64,000 nucleotides of DNA from Prosthecobacter debontii (GCA_945869695.1 CAMBPV010000002.1:32786-96785), one strand, 5' to 3'; positions 33,603-41,170 are shown, counted from the stretch's first letter. Translations and numbers: made by a program. Notes: generated by a model not told the origin, from the sequence alone.

Positions 33603-34604
33603 TCACTTGCTTGCGGGTTGAGCTTTCAACCATTGTTCAGAGCGTGCGAGACGCACCTTTTGATCGGCGATGGAGTTACGCTCCACGCGCAGTTCGCGGT
33701 AACGGGCAAAGAGATGCGCCATGTCACGACGCGCATCGGCTGCCACGGCTTGGATGAGATCTTCCATCTGAAGCGCATCCCGAAGTCCGATGGGTGAAGG
33801 CGTTGAGGATGCCGTGCCGGAGGTGACGGCGTAGAGCTGCTCGATCCGCTCCTGGCGCAGGGCCGTCACTCGATCGAGTTCGGCTTGGACGTTTTTGTGG
33901 GATTCCTCATTGAGCTTGGGGTTGGTGATCTGCTGCTCCAGATCCCTTTGCTTCACCTTGAGGCGGTCGAGGGATTCCTGGAGCGTCTCACGGACTCCGT
34001 CTTTGGCTCCGCTCGTTTGTTGGGTGGAGCGGCGGTTTTGCTCATACTCGGGGTTCTTGCGGATGGTCGTGTTCCAGCCGCCAAAAGCCGAGCCATTTTC
34101 ATAGATGTACTTGTCGTAATCTTGGTGGGTGTCCATGCTCAGCGTGAGATCCACCACCATGTTGATCATGTTATTGATCTTCGAGTCAAACTCGGAGCGC
34201 TCCTTCACCAAGTCCTCGCGCTGGAAGGAGTTGGTGGACACCCGCAGGGCCTCTTCCAGTTTGGCGCGTTCCGTCGCGTAATACTTCGCCGCCTTTTCGA
34301 TCCGCTCGATGACTTCCCGTTTGATGCGCGTCACTTTCGTCTTCGAGTCCTGGCTGTCCGTGCTGGATTTCAGCATCGTCAGGACGCGGCCCACATTGGC
34401 GTTGAGCGTGCTGTCCAGCTCCTCGATCTGGCCCACGATCCGCGTCGCGCGCTCTTCCCGACCTCGGATGTAGCGGGTCATTTCGGTGACATAACTCTCC
34501 ACCTCCTCCCGGGAGGGCGTCGGCACCTCAGCAGGAGTCTGCGCCTGCAGATTGGAAAGGAATAGGGTCACCCCAAGGACGGCTGGATAAAGAATGGTTT
34601 TCAT
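33603..34604 (-). CDS. Exported coiled-coil protein
   Basis: A 333-aa protein with a signal peptide (LGVTLFLSNLQAQT) and long helical heptad-like stretches (RATRIVGQIEELDSTLNANVG, ERIEKAAKYYATERAKLEEAL, LQESLDRLKVKQRDLEQQI). No catalytic motif is visible. It is the first gene of a leftward pair with the outer-membrane barrel, two bases apart. A periplasmic spacer or tether for the barrel would fit, but that is inference; I do not recognise the family. Confidence 0.7.
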   Translation of the reverse strand: MKTILYPAVLGVTLFLSNLQAQTPAEVPTPSREEVESYVTEMTRYIRGREERATRIVGQIEELDSTLNANVGRVLTMLKSSTDSQDSKTKVTRIKREVIERIEKAAKYYATERAKLEEALRVSTNSFQREDLVKERSEFDSKINNMINMVVDLTLSMDTHQDYDKYIYENGSAFGGWNTTIRKNPEYEQNRRSTQQTSGAKDGVRETLQESLDRLKVKQRDLEQQITNPKLNEESHKNVQAELDRVTALRQERIEQLYAVTSGTASSTPSPIGLRDALQMEDLIQAVAADARRDMAHLFARYRELRVERNSIADQKVRLARSEQWLKAQPASK

Positions 34605-34767
34605 GGCTCAGTGCCCCAAGACTGTGACAACGCCCCGCCAAAAGCAATCACGAATCACTGGCGTGGATTCAGACTTCGGTCTGCCGCAGAGGGGATGGAT
34701 CTTGGGCGTCTGAATCACCCTTGCCAACATCCTTTGCCATCGGGCAAAGCGGGATTATCCTATTGGC

Positions 34768-34986
34768 ATGATCGAGCGCATCACTTTCAATCCGAATCAA
34801 TGTGGAGGTCGCCCCTGCATCCGGGGGCTGCGAATCCGTGTGAAGGATGTGCTCGATCTGCTGGCAGCCAAAGTCCCTGAAGCGGAGATCCTGGAAGATT
34901 ATCCTTATCTGGAGCCCGAGGACATCGCCGCCTGCCTCGAATACGCTGCTGCCGAATTGGATCACCCCGTTCTCGTCTCCCGTTAG
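34768..34986 (+). CDS. DUF433 antitoxin
   Basis: A 72-aa DUF433 protein: ITFNPNQCGGRPCIRGLRIRVKDVLDLLA (the GRPCIRGLRI motif), then EAEILEDYPYLEPEDIAACLEYA. This family contains a winged HTH and forms the antitoxin half of DUF433/DUF5615 (VapBC-related) pairs. It ends three bases before the toxin start. The Met chosen matches the family start. Confidence 0.92.
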   Translation: MIERITFNPNQCGGRPCIRGLRIRVKDVLDLLAAKVPEAEILEDYPYLEPEDIAACLEYAAAELDHPVLVSR

Positions 34987-34989
34987 GCC

Positions 34990-35319
34990 ATGCGTTTCGT
35001 GGTGGATGCCCAGTTGCCGCCCGCCTTGGCACGGCTCCTGACCAGTCACGGTCACACCGCCGAGCACGTTTCGGACATTGGTCTCAGCGATGCCAATGAC
35101 TCGGCGATCTGGGCCTATGCCTTGCAGAATCAGGCCATCATCGTCACGAAGGATGAAGACTTCCACCATCGCTTCAGCCATACTTCAATCGCTCCCGTCA
35201 TTGTCTGGCTACGCATCGGCAACACCAGTCGCCGGGCGCTCCTTCATTGGGTCGAGCCGCTGATCCCCCAGATCGTCCAATTGATCGACCAAGGTGACCG
35301 CTTTGTCGAGGTGCGGTGA
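34990..35319 (+). CDS. DUF5615 PIN-like toxin
   Basis: A 109-aa PIN-like protein: first acidic residue in MRFVVDAQLPPALARLL (Asp6); HTAEHVSDIGLSDANDSAIWAYA; AIIVTKDEDFHHRF (Asp, Glu, Asp of the active site); and the closing IVQLIDQGDRFVEVR. These are the family landmarks and all look intact. With the DUF433 gene it makes a complete type II toxin-antitoxin module. The activity is presumed to be RNA cleavage. Confidence 0.92.
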   Translation: MRFVVDAQLPPALARLLTSHGHTAEHVSDIGLSDANDSAIWAYALQNQAIIVTKDEDFHHRFSHTSIAPVIVWLRIGNTSRRALLHWVEPLIPQIVQLIDQGDRFVEVR

Positions 35320-35357
35320 TTTTCCTGGGTGGGTGTCAGAGCAAGCGACTTGTTTTT

Positions 35358-35382
35358 GAGCACTAGCTGTCAGGCATCTCGG
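35358..35382 (+). repeat. Direct repeat copy 1 (flanks the 98-aa gene)
   Basis: Starts GAGCACTAGCTGTCAGGC and runs on through ATCTCGGC. A nearly identical copy (one or two mismatches) lies at 35847-35872. Its core GTCAGGCATC is, in reverse complement, one base different from the GATGCCAGAC core of the repeats near 38.5, 39.1 and 40.3 kb. Confidence 0.7.
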
Positions 35383-35452
35383 CTTTAGCGGCTGATAGTT
35401 TTGGGTCTGCTGAAACTGGTGTTTTTGTTCTTCAATCGCTGGAACGCATGGC

Positions 35453-35749
35453 TCAATATTTCTTCCAGTGGGTTTTGTATCCGTGGAGAGGTCGCAAAAT
35501 CAATGTCTCGTCCTCAAACCAATAGTCCACCCATGTAGGTCCCTCGAAAGTCGTGTAATGGAGTTTGGCTCCTTCGGTCCAGAATTTCAGTTTTGCGACA
35601 GTCGGTTGATTTTCATATTTGGGATGCTCCCATAAAAACACGCCATCTTCTAGGAAATGAAGCAGCTCGCTATCCAGATCATAGTCGGGGATCTCCGATT
35701 TGATGGGTCTCCAATCTCCCAGAAGTGAGTTTGATTCCGAGGTCTTCAT
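35453..35749 (-). CDS. Hypothetical protein, low GC
   Basis: A 98-aa soluble protein that I do not recognise: LLGDWRPIKSEIPDYDLDSE, FLEDGVFLWEHPKYE, LKFWTEGAKLHYTTFEGPTW, then WFEDETLILRPLHGYKTHWKKY. The alternation of short strands with W/F/Y suggests a lipocalin-like or other beta-barrel fold. Its base composition is clearly richer in A/T than its neighbours, and it lies between two direct repeats, so it looks acquired. Confidence 0.6.
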   Translation of the reverse strand: MKTSESNSLLGDWRPIKSEIPDYDLDSELLHFLEDGVFLWEHPKYENQPTVAKLKFWTEGAKLHYTTFEGPTWVDYWFEDETLILRPLHGYKTHWKKY

Positions 35750-35846
35750 TTTTCATCTAACGATGTTTGGCCACATTGAGACATGGACGTTTCGGTGCTC
35801 GAAAACAACCCAATCGTTCTAAGAACCTGCTCAGATCAAGCCGTCG

Positions 35847-35872
35847 GAGCACTATCTGTCAGGCATCTCAGC
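35847..35872 (+). repeat. Direct repeat copy 2 (flanks the 98-aa gene)
   Basis: Second copy of the GAGCACTA-TCTGTCAGGCA repeat, in the same orientation as the copy at 35358. The pair encloses about 465 bases that contain only the 98-aa gene. It ends just before the stop codon of the HEAT gene. Confidence 0.7.
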
Positions 35873-35883
35873 GTCTCTCAGCA

Positions 35884-36735
35884 TTAATGTGAGCTCGCCT
35901 TCGTCGCCTCTACACACGAAGCAATGGCCTGATCCAAATAGTCGAGATAAGACACGTCATCACTCAGTTCCAAGTTGAAATCCATGGTTTCCCGAAACCC
36001 GCGCAAGGCTGGAAGCAAATCGGGATCACCCAGTTCTTTCGCCGCTTCGATACTCAGGCGTCCGACTACTTCGTTCTCCCACTCATCCAAGATCGCACGC
36101 TTTGCCCGGGGATCATGACGCACCGCCAGCCCAAGCAGCGCCTCCCCTCGAATCTCTGAATCCGAATCCTTCAGCGCAGAATACAGAGCCTCGCGGATCT
36201 CCGGCGTGTCACAATCCGTCAGCGAGCCCAGCCCAAACACGGCCCAGTTCCTGATGTCATGATCCTCGTCCGCCGCCAGCTTGATCAGGGCGACGATGGC
36301 ATCAGGGTCATCGTGCGTGGAGAGACCGTGAACGATACCATAGCGAACGTGCGGGTCTGGGTGATCAGCCTGCTTGATGAGATAAGGGATGGCTCGAGGG
36401 TCTGCTCTGTGGCCCAGGGACATCGCAGCCGCATGGATCACACGGGGATCAGCGTCATTGAGCAGAGGAATCAATACATCGACAGATTCGGTTAAAAATG
36501 TCTGATCACCCCAGCCTAGCTGCCCAAGAACATCGGCTCCAATGGCGCGATCCAGCGGATCAGCGCTCTGACTGTACTCAACACCGAGAAGGAACTCTTC
36601 CTCGCCCCCTCGGTAGTGAACTAGTGCCAGATGCACTTCCGCATTCTCCTCACAGATAGCTTCACGACACCGCTCAACCACAGCGCGACTAGGCGTCTGA
36701 TCACCTTCATACCTTTCGTCATAGCGCGGGTTCAT
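35884..36735 (-). CDS. HEAT-repeat protein
   Basis: A 283-aa protein made of helical HEAT/PBS-lyase-like repeats: DPLDRAIGADVLGQLGWGD, DPRVIHAAAMSLGHRADPRA, DPHVRYGIVHGLSTHDDPDA, DHDIRNWAVFGLGSLTDCDT and SEIRGEALLGLAVRHDPRAK. Each has the D-x-x-(V/I)-R start and A-x-x-x-L-G turn. Such proteins act as binding scaffolds, and no enzyme motif is seen. Stands alone in the accessory region; related proteins are often found scattered beside toxin-antitoxin genes. The partner is unknown. Confidence 0.85.
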   Translation of the reverse strand: MNPRYDERYEGDQTPSRAVVERCREAICEENAEVHLALVHYRGGEEEFLLGVEYSQSADPLDRAIGADVLGQLGWGDQTFLTESVDVLIPLLNDADPRVIHAAAMSLGHRADPRAIPYLIKQADHPDPHVRYGIVHGLSTHDDPDAIVALIKLAADEDHDIRNWAVFGLGSLTDCDTPEIREALYSALKDSDSEIRGEALLGLAVRHDPRAKRAILDEWENEVVGRLSIEAAKELGDPDLLPALRGFRETMDFNLELSDDVSYLDYLDQAIASCVEATKASSH

Positions 36736-36820
36736 GACGGATAATAGAGCACGATCAGGGACAAATACCTCGTTCCTTTTCCCTGCGGCTCAGCCGCCTG
36801 CCGAGTCACCGGTTCCCAAG

Positions 36821-37039
36821 CTACGGCGTCGGAGGCTCGGGCTCTTCTTCGTCTTCGGAGGTGGGGACTTCGAGGAGGCTTTGCTGCATGTAGAGCGTTA
36901 GCTTTTCGGGCTGGCGGGGGAACATCTCCATGAGCTTGCAGAGATTGAGGTAGAACATGAGCTGGAGATTCTCACGGGCGAGGCGCTTGCCTTCCTCGGT
37001 GGTGGTTTTGGCTCCGGTGGAGCTCTGGAGAAATACATG
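36821..37039 (-). pseudogene. C-terminal fragment of an unknown gene
   Basis: A coding-like frame of about 73 codons without a proper start: GAKTTTEEGKRLARENLQLM, FYLNLCKLMEMFPRQPEKL, TLYMQQSLLEVPTSEDEEEP and a stop. The composition (helical, acidic Pro-rich end) looks like a real protein tail. Just upstream the frame meets TGA at 37040-37042, close to the promoter region of the divergent amidohydrolase gene. It is probably the remainder of a gene cut when that region was rearranged. An internal ATG could yield a peptide of about 46 aa. Confidence 0.5.
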
Positions 37040-37110
37040 TCATCTTTTTGCATCTTTTTGGCGGTGCAGTCTTGCCTCGACGGCGCAGGTTCCGTAGTTT
37101 CTCCATCATC

Positions 37111-38415
37111 ATGAAACACTTCTCGCTTCTCTTGCTAGGTGCCTGCCCGCTACTCGCTGCTGACATCGCCACCCGTGATGCTCTCTTTGCTAAAAGCACG
37201 GAGGAAATGTTCCCGGCACTCGTGGAGATCCGCCGTGACATCCACAGCCACCCCGAGCTCTCGAATGAAGAGGTGCGCACCGCCGCACTTGTCGCGAAGA
37301 AGCTCACGGAGCTCGGCCTCGAAGTGAAAACGGGCGTCGCCAAACATGGCGTCGTCGCTTTGCTCAAAGGCAGCAGTGCTGGCCCATGCGTGGCCGTGCG
37401 AGCTGATATGGATGCATTGCCGATCAAAGAACTGCGCAGCGTGCCCTATCGCTCCCAGAACCCCGGCGTCATGCATGCCTGCGGGCATGACGTGCATGTC
37501 ACCTGCGCTCTCGGGCTAGCCGAGCTGCTGAGCAAGCATCGCGATCAAGTGCATGGCAGTGTGAAGTTCCTCTTCCAACCTGCCGAGGAGGCGATGCCAG
37601 CGACCTTCAAAGGTGACTGGGGCGCGAAGCTAATGGTCGCTGAAGGGGTGATGGAGAATCCCAAGCCCGTTGCCGTCTTCGGACTGCACACCACCGCCCT
37701 CGTGCAGCCTGCCGACACCACGGATGACGGCGTGCATTATTTGAAAGCAGGCCAGATCGGCTTCACGCCAGGCATCGACAATGCCAACAGTGACCGCTTT
37801 CACATCATCATCCGTGGAAAGATGGCGCACGGCTCGACACCCCACAAAGGTGTGGATGCCATCGCTGTTTCGGCGGAGGCCATCATGGCGCTGCAAATGA
37901 TCAAGAGCCGCCAGACGAACACGCGCCAGCCGCTCGTGATCAGCATCGGCACCATCAGCGGCGGCGACCGCGAAAACATCATCGCTGAAAAAGTCGAACT
38001 CGGCGGCACCGTCCGCACTTACGACTCCGCCTTCCGCGATGGCGTGATCGAGCAGATGCACCGCATCCTCAAAGGCATCACGGACGCGCATGGAGCCAGC
38101 TATGAAATGGAGTATCGCAAGACCTACCCGAGCATCCTCAATGACCCAAAGCTCGTCGAGGCTACCCTGCCCTCCTTTCAGCGGCTTTTCGGCGCAGAGA
38201 ACGTCGTGAAGCTCATCCCCGGCATGGGCGGCGAAGACTTCTCCTTCTTCGCTCAGGTCGTGCCCGGCTTCTATTTTCGAATCGGTGTCGCCAATGAAGA
38301 AAAAGGCATCACCGCGGGTGGTCACACCCCGATGTTTGACTGCGATGAGGAGTCGATCAAAACCGGTGTGCAGGCACTTGCCGCCGCCGTTTGTGACCGT
38401 CTGGATGCCAAGTGA
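37111..38415 (+). CDS. M20 family amidohydrolase/peptidase (hippurate hydrolase-like), exported
   Basis: A 434-aa metallohydrolase of the M20D type that removes an acyl group from N-acyl amino acids. Seen: a short signal peptide (HFSLLLLGACPLLAAD); EIRRDIHSHPELSNEE; RADMDALPI (98-106), HACGHDVH (122-129) with metal ligands; the dimerisation-domain segment GKMAHGSTPHKGVDAI; and the closing GGEDFSFFAQ and CDEE region. All metal-binding positions look present. The start is the ATG in front of the signal peptide; the open frame extends further upstream but is not family-like. The substrate is unknown. Confidence 0.92.
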   Translation: MKHFSLLLLGACPLLAADIATRDALFAKSTEEMFPALVEIRRDIHSHPELSNEEVRTAALVAKKLTELGLEVKTGVAKHGVVALLKGSSAGPCVAVRADMDALPIKELRSVPYRSQNPGVMHACGHDVHVTCALGLAELLSKHRDQVHGSVKFLFQPAEEAMPATFKGDWGAKLMVAEGVMENPKPVAVFGLHTTALVQPADTTDDGVHYLKAGQIGFTPGIDNANSDRFHIIIRGKMAHGSTPHKGVDAIAVSAEAIMALQMIKSRQTNTRQPLVISIGTISGGDRENIIAEKVELGGTVRTYDSAFRDGVIEQMHRILKGITDAHGASYEMEYRKTYPSILNDPKLVEATLPSFQRLFGAENVVKLIPGMGGEDFSFFAQVVPGFYFRIGVANEEKGITAGGHTPMFDCDEESIKTGVQALAAAVCDRLDAK

Positions 38416-38458
38416 GGAAACTTGAGCGTTGAGCTAGAGGTCATTCGCTGGGAGAGAA

Positions 38459-38589
38459 GATGCCAGACACTTTTCCTTCCCCACCGCAAGAGATCAGAAG
38501 ACCGCAGAGAATACCTCTCTAAATTTCATCTCTGCGGTCTTCTAAACTCTGCGGTGGCAAAAGGTTGGGGAGGCAAAATGTCTGGCATC
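38459..38589. repeat. 131-bp nested palindromic element (MITE-like)
   Basis: Outer arms start and end with GATGCCAGACA and its complement and stay alike for about 35 bases with small gaps. Inside lie perfect 15-base arms (38496-38510 and 38529-38543). The GATGCCAGACACTTTTC core recurs at 39079 and 40296. No transposase is present. The element forms the exact end of a truncated DUF5615 toxin on the minus strand. Confidence 0.75.
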
Positions 38590-38668
38590 CACTCCGTGTC
38601 TACGGGATGAGGACGCAGGTGTCTGCGCAGTGGAGCAGGAGTGCCCTGATCAAAGAGAATCCGCAGGG
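38590..38668 (-). pseudogene. Truncated DUF5615 toxin
   Basis: Minus-strand codons read L-R-I-L-F-D-Q-G-T-P-A-P-L-R-R-H-L-R and P-H-P-V-D-T. This is the typical N-terminus of DUF5615 PIN-like toxins (first acidic residue present), and it lies directly after the DUF433 antitoxin gene. It stops being toxin-like exactly where the palindromic element begins; the remaining ~80-90 residues with the other active-site acids are gone. No ATG starts it, so the start has also changed or is non-standard. Confidence 0.7.
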
Positions 38669-38698
38669 TCAGGCGGGGGTAAGCAAACTGGACTCCGC

Positions 38699-38890
38699 CT
38701 ATTTCAGCACCGCCTCTGCCTGGGCACGTTGCACGCCAGGAAACCATTCAAGAAAATCGTCCACCGTCGCCCCGTCCTCCAAGTTCTCGAACAAGGCCCG
38801 CACAGGGACTCTCGTCCCACGAAAGATCCATGCTCCACTGACCCGCTGAGGGTCGCGCTCCACCGCCTGACAATCTTGCCAATCGATCAT
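38699..38890 (-). CDS. DUF433 antitoxin (partner toxin truncated)
   Basis: A 63-aa DUF433 protein: MIDWQDCQAVERDPQRVSGA, WIFRGTRVPVRALFENLEDG, ATVDDFLEWFPGVQRAQAEAVL. The RGTRVPVRALFENL block is the HTH-containing core. The start at MIDWQDC is chosen because the family begins there. Downstream, the DUF5615 toxin is cut after about 24 residues by the palindromic element, so this is now an orphan antitoxin. It may still bind DNA or neutralise related toxins. From 38891 to 39078 I see no gene. Confidence 0.85.
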   Translation of the reverse strand: MIDWQDCQAVERDPQRVSGAWIFRGTRVPVRALFENLEDGATVDDFLEWFPGVQRAQAEAVLK

Positions 38891-39078
38891 GGTGGGAGAA
38901 TACTCGCTTCGGCACTGACTGGCAACCATGCGTTCGAGCCGAGCCTCACGGCAAAACCTCATCGGTCATTGTGAAGGACTGCTTCTGTTGGAGCGGCATC
39001 AGCCGCTCAGTCAGATTGCGCGTTCCTTTGACGAGCAAGTCTGAATCTCCGGCCGCCGTGAGGGCACCCGGCAAAAGT

Positions 39079-39110
39079 GAGAAAAGATGCCAGACACTTT
39101 TCGCAAGATG
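39079..39110 (+). repeat. Dispersed 32-bp repeat, copy 2
   Basis: GAGAAAAGATGCCAGACACT followed by TTTCGCAAGATG. It matches the copy at 40296-40327 in 31 of 32 positions and shares its first half with the outer arm of the 131-bp palindrome. It lies about 30 bases past the stop of the neighbouring hypothetical gene. Confidence 0.75.
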
Positions 39111-39141
39111 TGATTCAGGGCCATTCCGCCCTCACCCGCAT

Positions 39142-39780
39142 TTACTTATGGTTGTTGAGGAGCAACCATAGCAGTCCAAGCGCCGAAACGATCAATACCA
39201 CCGCCACTGACCACGCGGTTGATAAGGTCCGGTCTTCGCTCGGTGTTAATGGCGCTGGCGCAATTGACGGACCGTTTTGTGGTGGTGATGGGTGCGCAGA
39301 CTGCACTCTATTCGTCAAAGGTCGAATCGGTTGCGACTGGGGCAGCTTACTCTCGGCTTCGCTCGGTGTTGCATAGGCTCCGTCTGTCGCAGGTGATGAG
39401 CATCGTATCGTCTGTTCTAGCAGTTTGGGATTGGCCTTCCAGAACACACTTGACTCAGCGCCAGGGTTCAGCCGTCTCCAGCCAACGAACGAAGTGGCGA
39501 CTTCATCTAGTGCAACAACATCGCCTTGCGCAGGTGGTTCTGTCAGTAGGTCTCGATTCGCCGTATCGCTGAGGATGTAGTGCTTTTCGCCTCTCAGAAG
39601 CAAAACCAGAGACCAATCCGTGACGTGACTTCTTTGATTGATGAAGGTTGCTAGTGGCAAGTCCAATTTGCCCTTGCTGTTAGTTGGGAAGGCACTTCCA
39701 CGTTTGATCTCATCCGCATAAGCGAGGTTAAGCAAACAACAGAAGAAACAAACAATACGCCTGGGGGTGTGTGGATGCAT
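39142..39780 (-). CDS. Exported hypothetical protein with C-terminal TM
   Basis: A 212-aa protein. N-terminal signal RRIVCFFCCLLNLAYAD; a soluble region with TDWSLVLLLRGEKHYILSDT and SFVGWRRLNPGAESSVFWKA; a Pro/Ser-rich linker; and a C-terminal membrane segment VAVVLIVSALGLLWLLL followed by NNHK. I do not recognise the family. Start at MHPHTPRR. It lies 13 bases downstream of the next hypothetical gene on the same strand, with low GC, so both may have arrived together. Confidence 0.6.
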   Translation of the reverse strand: MHPHTPRRIVCFFCCLLNLAYADEIKRGSAFPTNSKGKLDLPLATFINQRSHVTDWSLVLLLRGEKHYILSDTANRDLLTEPPAQGDVVALDEVATSFVGWRRLNPGAESSVFWKANPKLLEQTIRCSSPATDGAYATPSEAESKLPQSQPIRPLTNRVQSAHPSPPQNGPSIAPAPLTPSEDRTLSTAWSVAVVLIVSALGLLWLLLNNHK

Positions 39781-39793
39781 GATGTCGATTTGT

Positions 39794-40354
39794 TTACTGT
39801 GCAGGCACAAACTGGCTGCTCTTTTGCGCCTTCCTGAATGTGGGCATCACAGGTCCTTCTCCGTCGCCCTCATCGATCTTTCGGAAGAGGTAGGTCTTCT
39901 TTGTGAGCATGGGTTGAGCAAAGTTATTGCCATCAATATCGACATCCCAAGACGTTTGCCAGCGAACCCACTTCAGGAACTTACGAGTTTTCGTTGGAAC
40001 ATGCTCCGCGTAAACCCAAGTTATGAACGTCACATCTCGTTTGAGGTTGGTTAGTGCAGTCCATGTGGTGACCCCATCTGTGTTGGGATTCTTGTAAATC
40101 GGCACCCCACCAAACTCGAACTGGGTCGGCGCGGGCGTATCTGTGTATTCTAGCGTGATAGTTTCATTTCCCGTTACGAATTTTCCGAATGGGAATTGCT
40201 CATCCGGATTGGGGAAGTTTGGATCGGGGAAACCCGGTTGGGGGCCAGAGCTAACTGCATCCATGCCAGGGACCGGATCCAATGAAGTGACAAACGAGAA
40301 AAGATGGCAGACACTTTTCGCAAGATGTTGGTGTCCAGAAGGTAGGTCATTCAA
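39794..40354 (-). CDS. Hypothetical protein, probably 5'-truncated by the repeat
   Basis: The frame is open for 186 codons, but the first 20 lie antisense-like across the repeat at 40296 and the start of a VapC relic, so they are probably not native. The native part seems to begin near DPVPGMDAVSSGPQPG. It has a Pro-rich linker (FPDPNFPNPDEQFPFGKF) and a body (TITLEYTDTPAPTQFEFGGV, TFITWVYAEHVPTKTRKFL, TSWDVDIDGNNFAQPM). No family is recognised. It may be the C-terminal remainder of a larger exported protein. Low GC. Confidence 0.45.
   Translation of the reverse strand: MNDLPSGHQHLAKSVCHLFSFVTSLDPVPGMDAVSSGPQPGFPDPNFPNPDEQFPFGKFVTGNETITLEYTDTPAPTQFEFGGVPIYKNPNTDGVTTWTALTNLKRDVTFITWVYAEHVPTKTRKFLKWVRWQTSWDVDIDGNNFAQPMLTKKTYLFRKIDEGDGEGPVMPTFRKAQKSSQFVPAQ
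40296..40327 (+). repeat. Dispersed 32-bp repeat, copy 3
   Basis: GAGAAAAGATGGCAGACACT followed by TTTCGCAAGATG; one mismatch to the copy at 39079. Read on the minus strand it starts directly after the ninth codon of a VapC-like toxin, so it marks the break of that gene. Confidence 0.75.
40328..40350 (-). pseudogene. VapC-type toxin start cut by the repeat
   Basis: Immediately after the AbrB-like antitoxin (ATGA overlap at 40347-40350), minus-strand codons read M-T-Y-L-L-D-T-N, the hallmark opening of VapC PIN toxins with the first catalytic Asp. The next bases are the 32-bp repeat, and no PIN sequence follows on its other side. Hence a toxin gene destroyed at its eighth or ninth codon. Confidence 0.6.
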
Positions 40355-40604
40355 AACTCGGCGGCGTGAGTTGATCCGTCGTTCCCCACTCCATCGGCGT
40401 GAAGAAATCCTTTTCTGGACAGTCGCGTAGCACGTCCAGTGGCCGGCGCTTTGGCTGCGTGGGAGCAGCGACCATCGCGATCAGCCTGTATTCGCCATCG
40501 CACACCTTCTCGATCACAAACTCCTGTCCCGTGAGAATACCTTCGCTCAGCCGCAGTGCGGCGGGAATCTCAAGCTGGCCCGTGGATGAAACCTTCGTCG
40601 TCAT
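40347..40604 (-). CDS. AbrB/MazE-like (VapB) antitoxin, orphan
   Basis: An 85-aa protein with an AbrB-type swapped-hairpin DNA-binding domain: MTTKVSSTGQLEIPAALRLS, then GILTGQEFVIEKVCDGEYRL. The C-terminal tail, PTQPKRRPLDVLRDCPEKDFF, is the usual toxin-neutralising arm. Its stop overlaps the ATG of a VapC-like toxin by four bases, which proves the original pairing, but that toxin is broken after about nine codons. It may still repress its own promoter. Confidence 0.85.
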   Translation of the reverse strand: MTTKVSSTGQLEIPAALRLSEGILTGQEFVIEKVCDGEYRLIAMVAAPTQPKRRPLDVLRDCPEKDFFTPMEWGTTDQLTPPSFE

Positions 40605-40876
40605 GGCGGAACGTTAAGCCTCTGCCATGAGGCCGTCAATGCTCGCATCCAGGTGACCGCCGGTTGGAGGTAAGCGAACCCTCTTTCCGTTTCCTTTTCT
40701 CCTCCACTCCCTGTCTCCCCTGCCCGGATCCACCCTATCGCCATCCTTCGCAACCGACGATTGCTGCGCCCCCGTCGCCTCTTCCCCGGACTAAATGCCT
40801 GGCATCGTTTTTCTCCGGTTCAGGGTGATTTTGTGAAGAATCTACCATTCGTCATCAGGGTTTGTGATTTCCCACA

Positions 40877-40932
40877 GATTCAAGCAGGCCCGCAGATTCC
40901 CTCTGAAACCAATCTGTGGGCCTCCTTGAATC
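40877..40932. repeat. 56-bp hairpin
   Basis: Arms GATTCAAGCAGGCCC and GGGCCTCCTTGAATC (one mismatch) enclose a second perfect pair, CAGATT/AATCTG. It adjoins the inverted-repeat element that starts at 40932. The stretch 40605-40876 before it contains no gene I recognise, only a TGCCTGGCATC motif near 40796 that resembles the dispersed repeat core. Confidence 0.7.
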
Positions 40933-41109
40933 AGCACGAGTGATTATTCCACAGATGGAAAGCAAGGAGTGACGGGTTCGCTTCGCGGCTTCGCAGCTAG
41001 CCGTCAGGGCTGATGGCTGGAAGCCCTCACTCCTTGAGAGAGGCAGAGAGAACGGAGATGTTCTAAATCTTGTTCGATGCTTCCTGCTGTGGAATAATCA
41101 CTCGTGCTG
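40932..41109. mobile_element. 178-bp element with 23-bp perfect terminal inverted repeats (MITE-like)
   Basis: CAGCACGAGTGATTATTCCACAG at both ends, split here as CAGCACGAGTGATTAT plus TCCACAG, occurs at 40932-40954 and, inverted, at 41087-41109, without mismatch. Inside, CAAGGAGTGA (near 40963) faces TCACTCCTTG (near 41025), which makes a second stem around GCTTCGCGGCTTCGCAGCTA. No coding frame is inside. No clear target-site duplication is visible. It lies about 60 bases before the L,D-transpeptidase gene, so it may affect that gene's expression. Confidence 0.65.
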
Positions 41110-41170
41110 AACCTGCTCTTCCTGGAGTTTGAGCCTTGAAGTTTGAGGGGGCAGACTCGAACGATGGGGG

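Noticed and set aside
40941-40954. TTATTCCACAG as a DnaA box near the rpmH cluster
   Set aside because: It has an extra base compared with TTATCCACA and is part of the inverted terminal repeat of the 178-bp element; no further boxes cluster with it.
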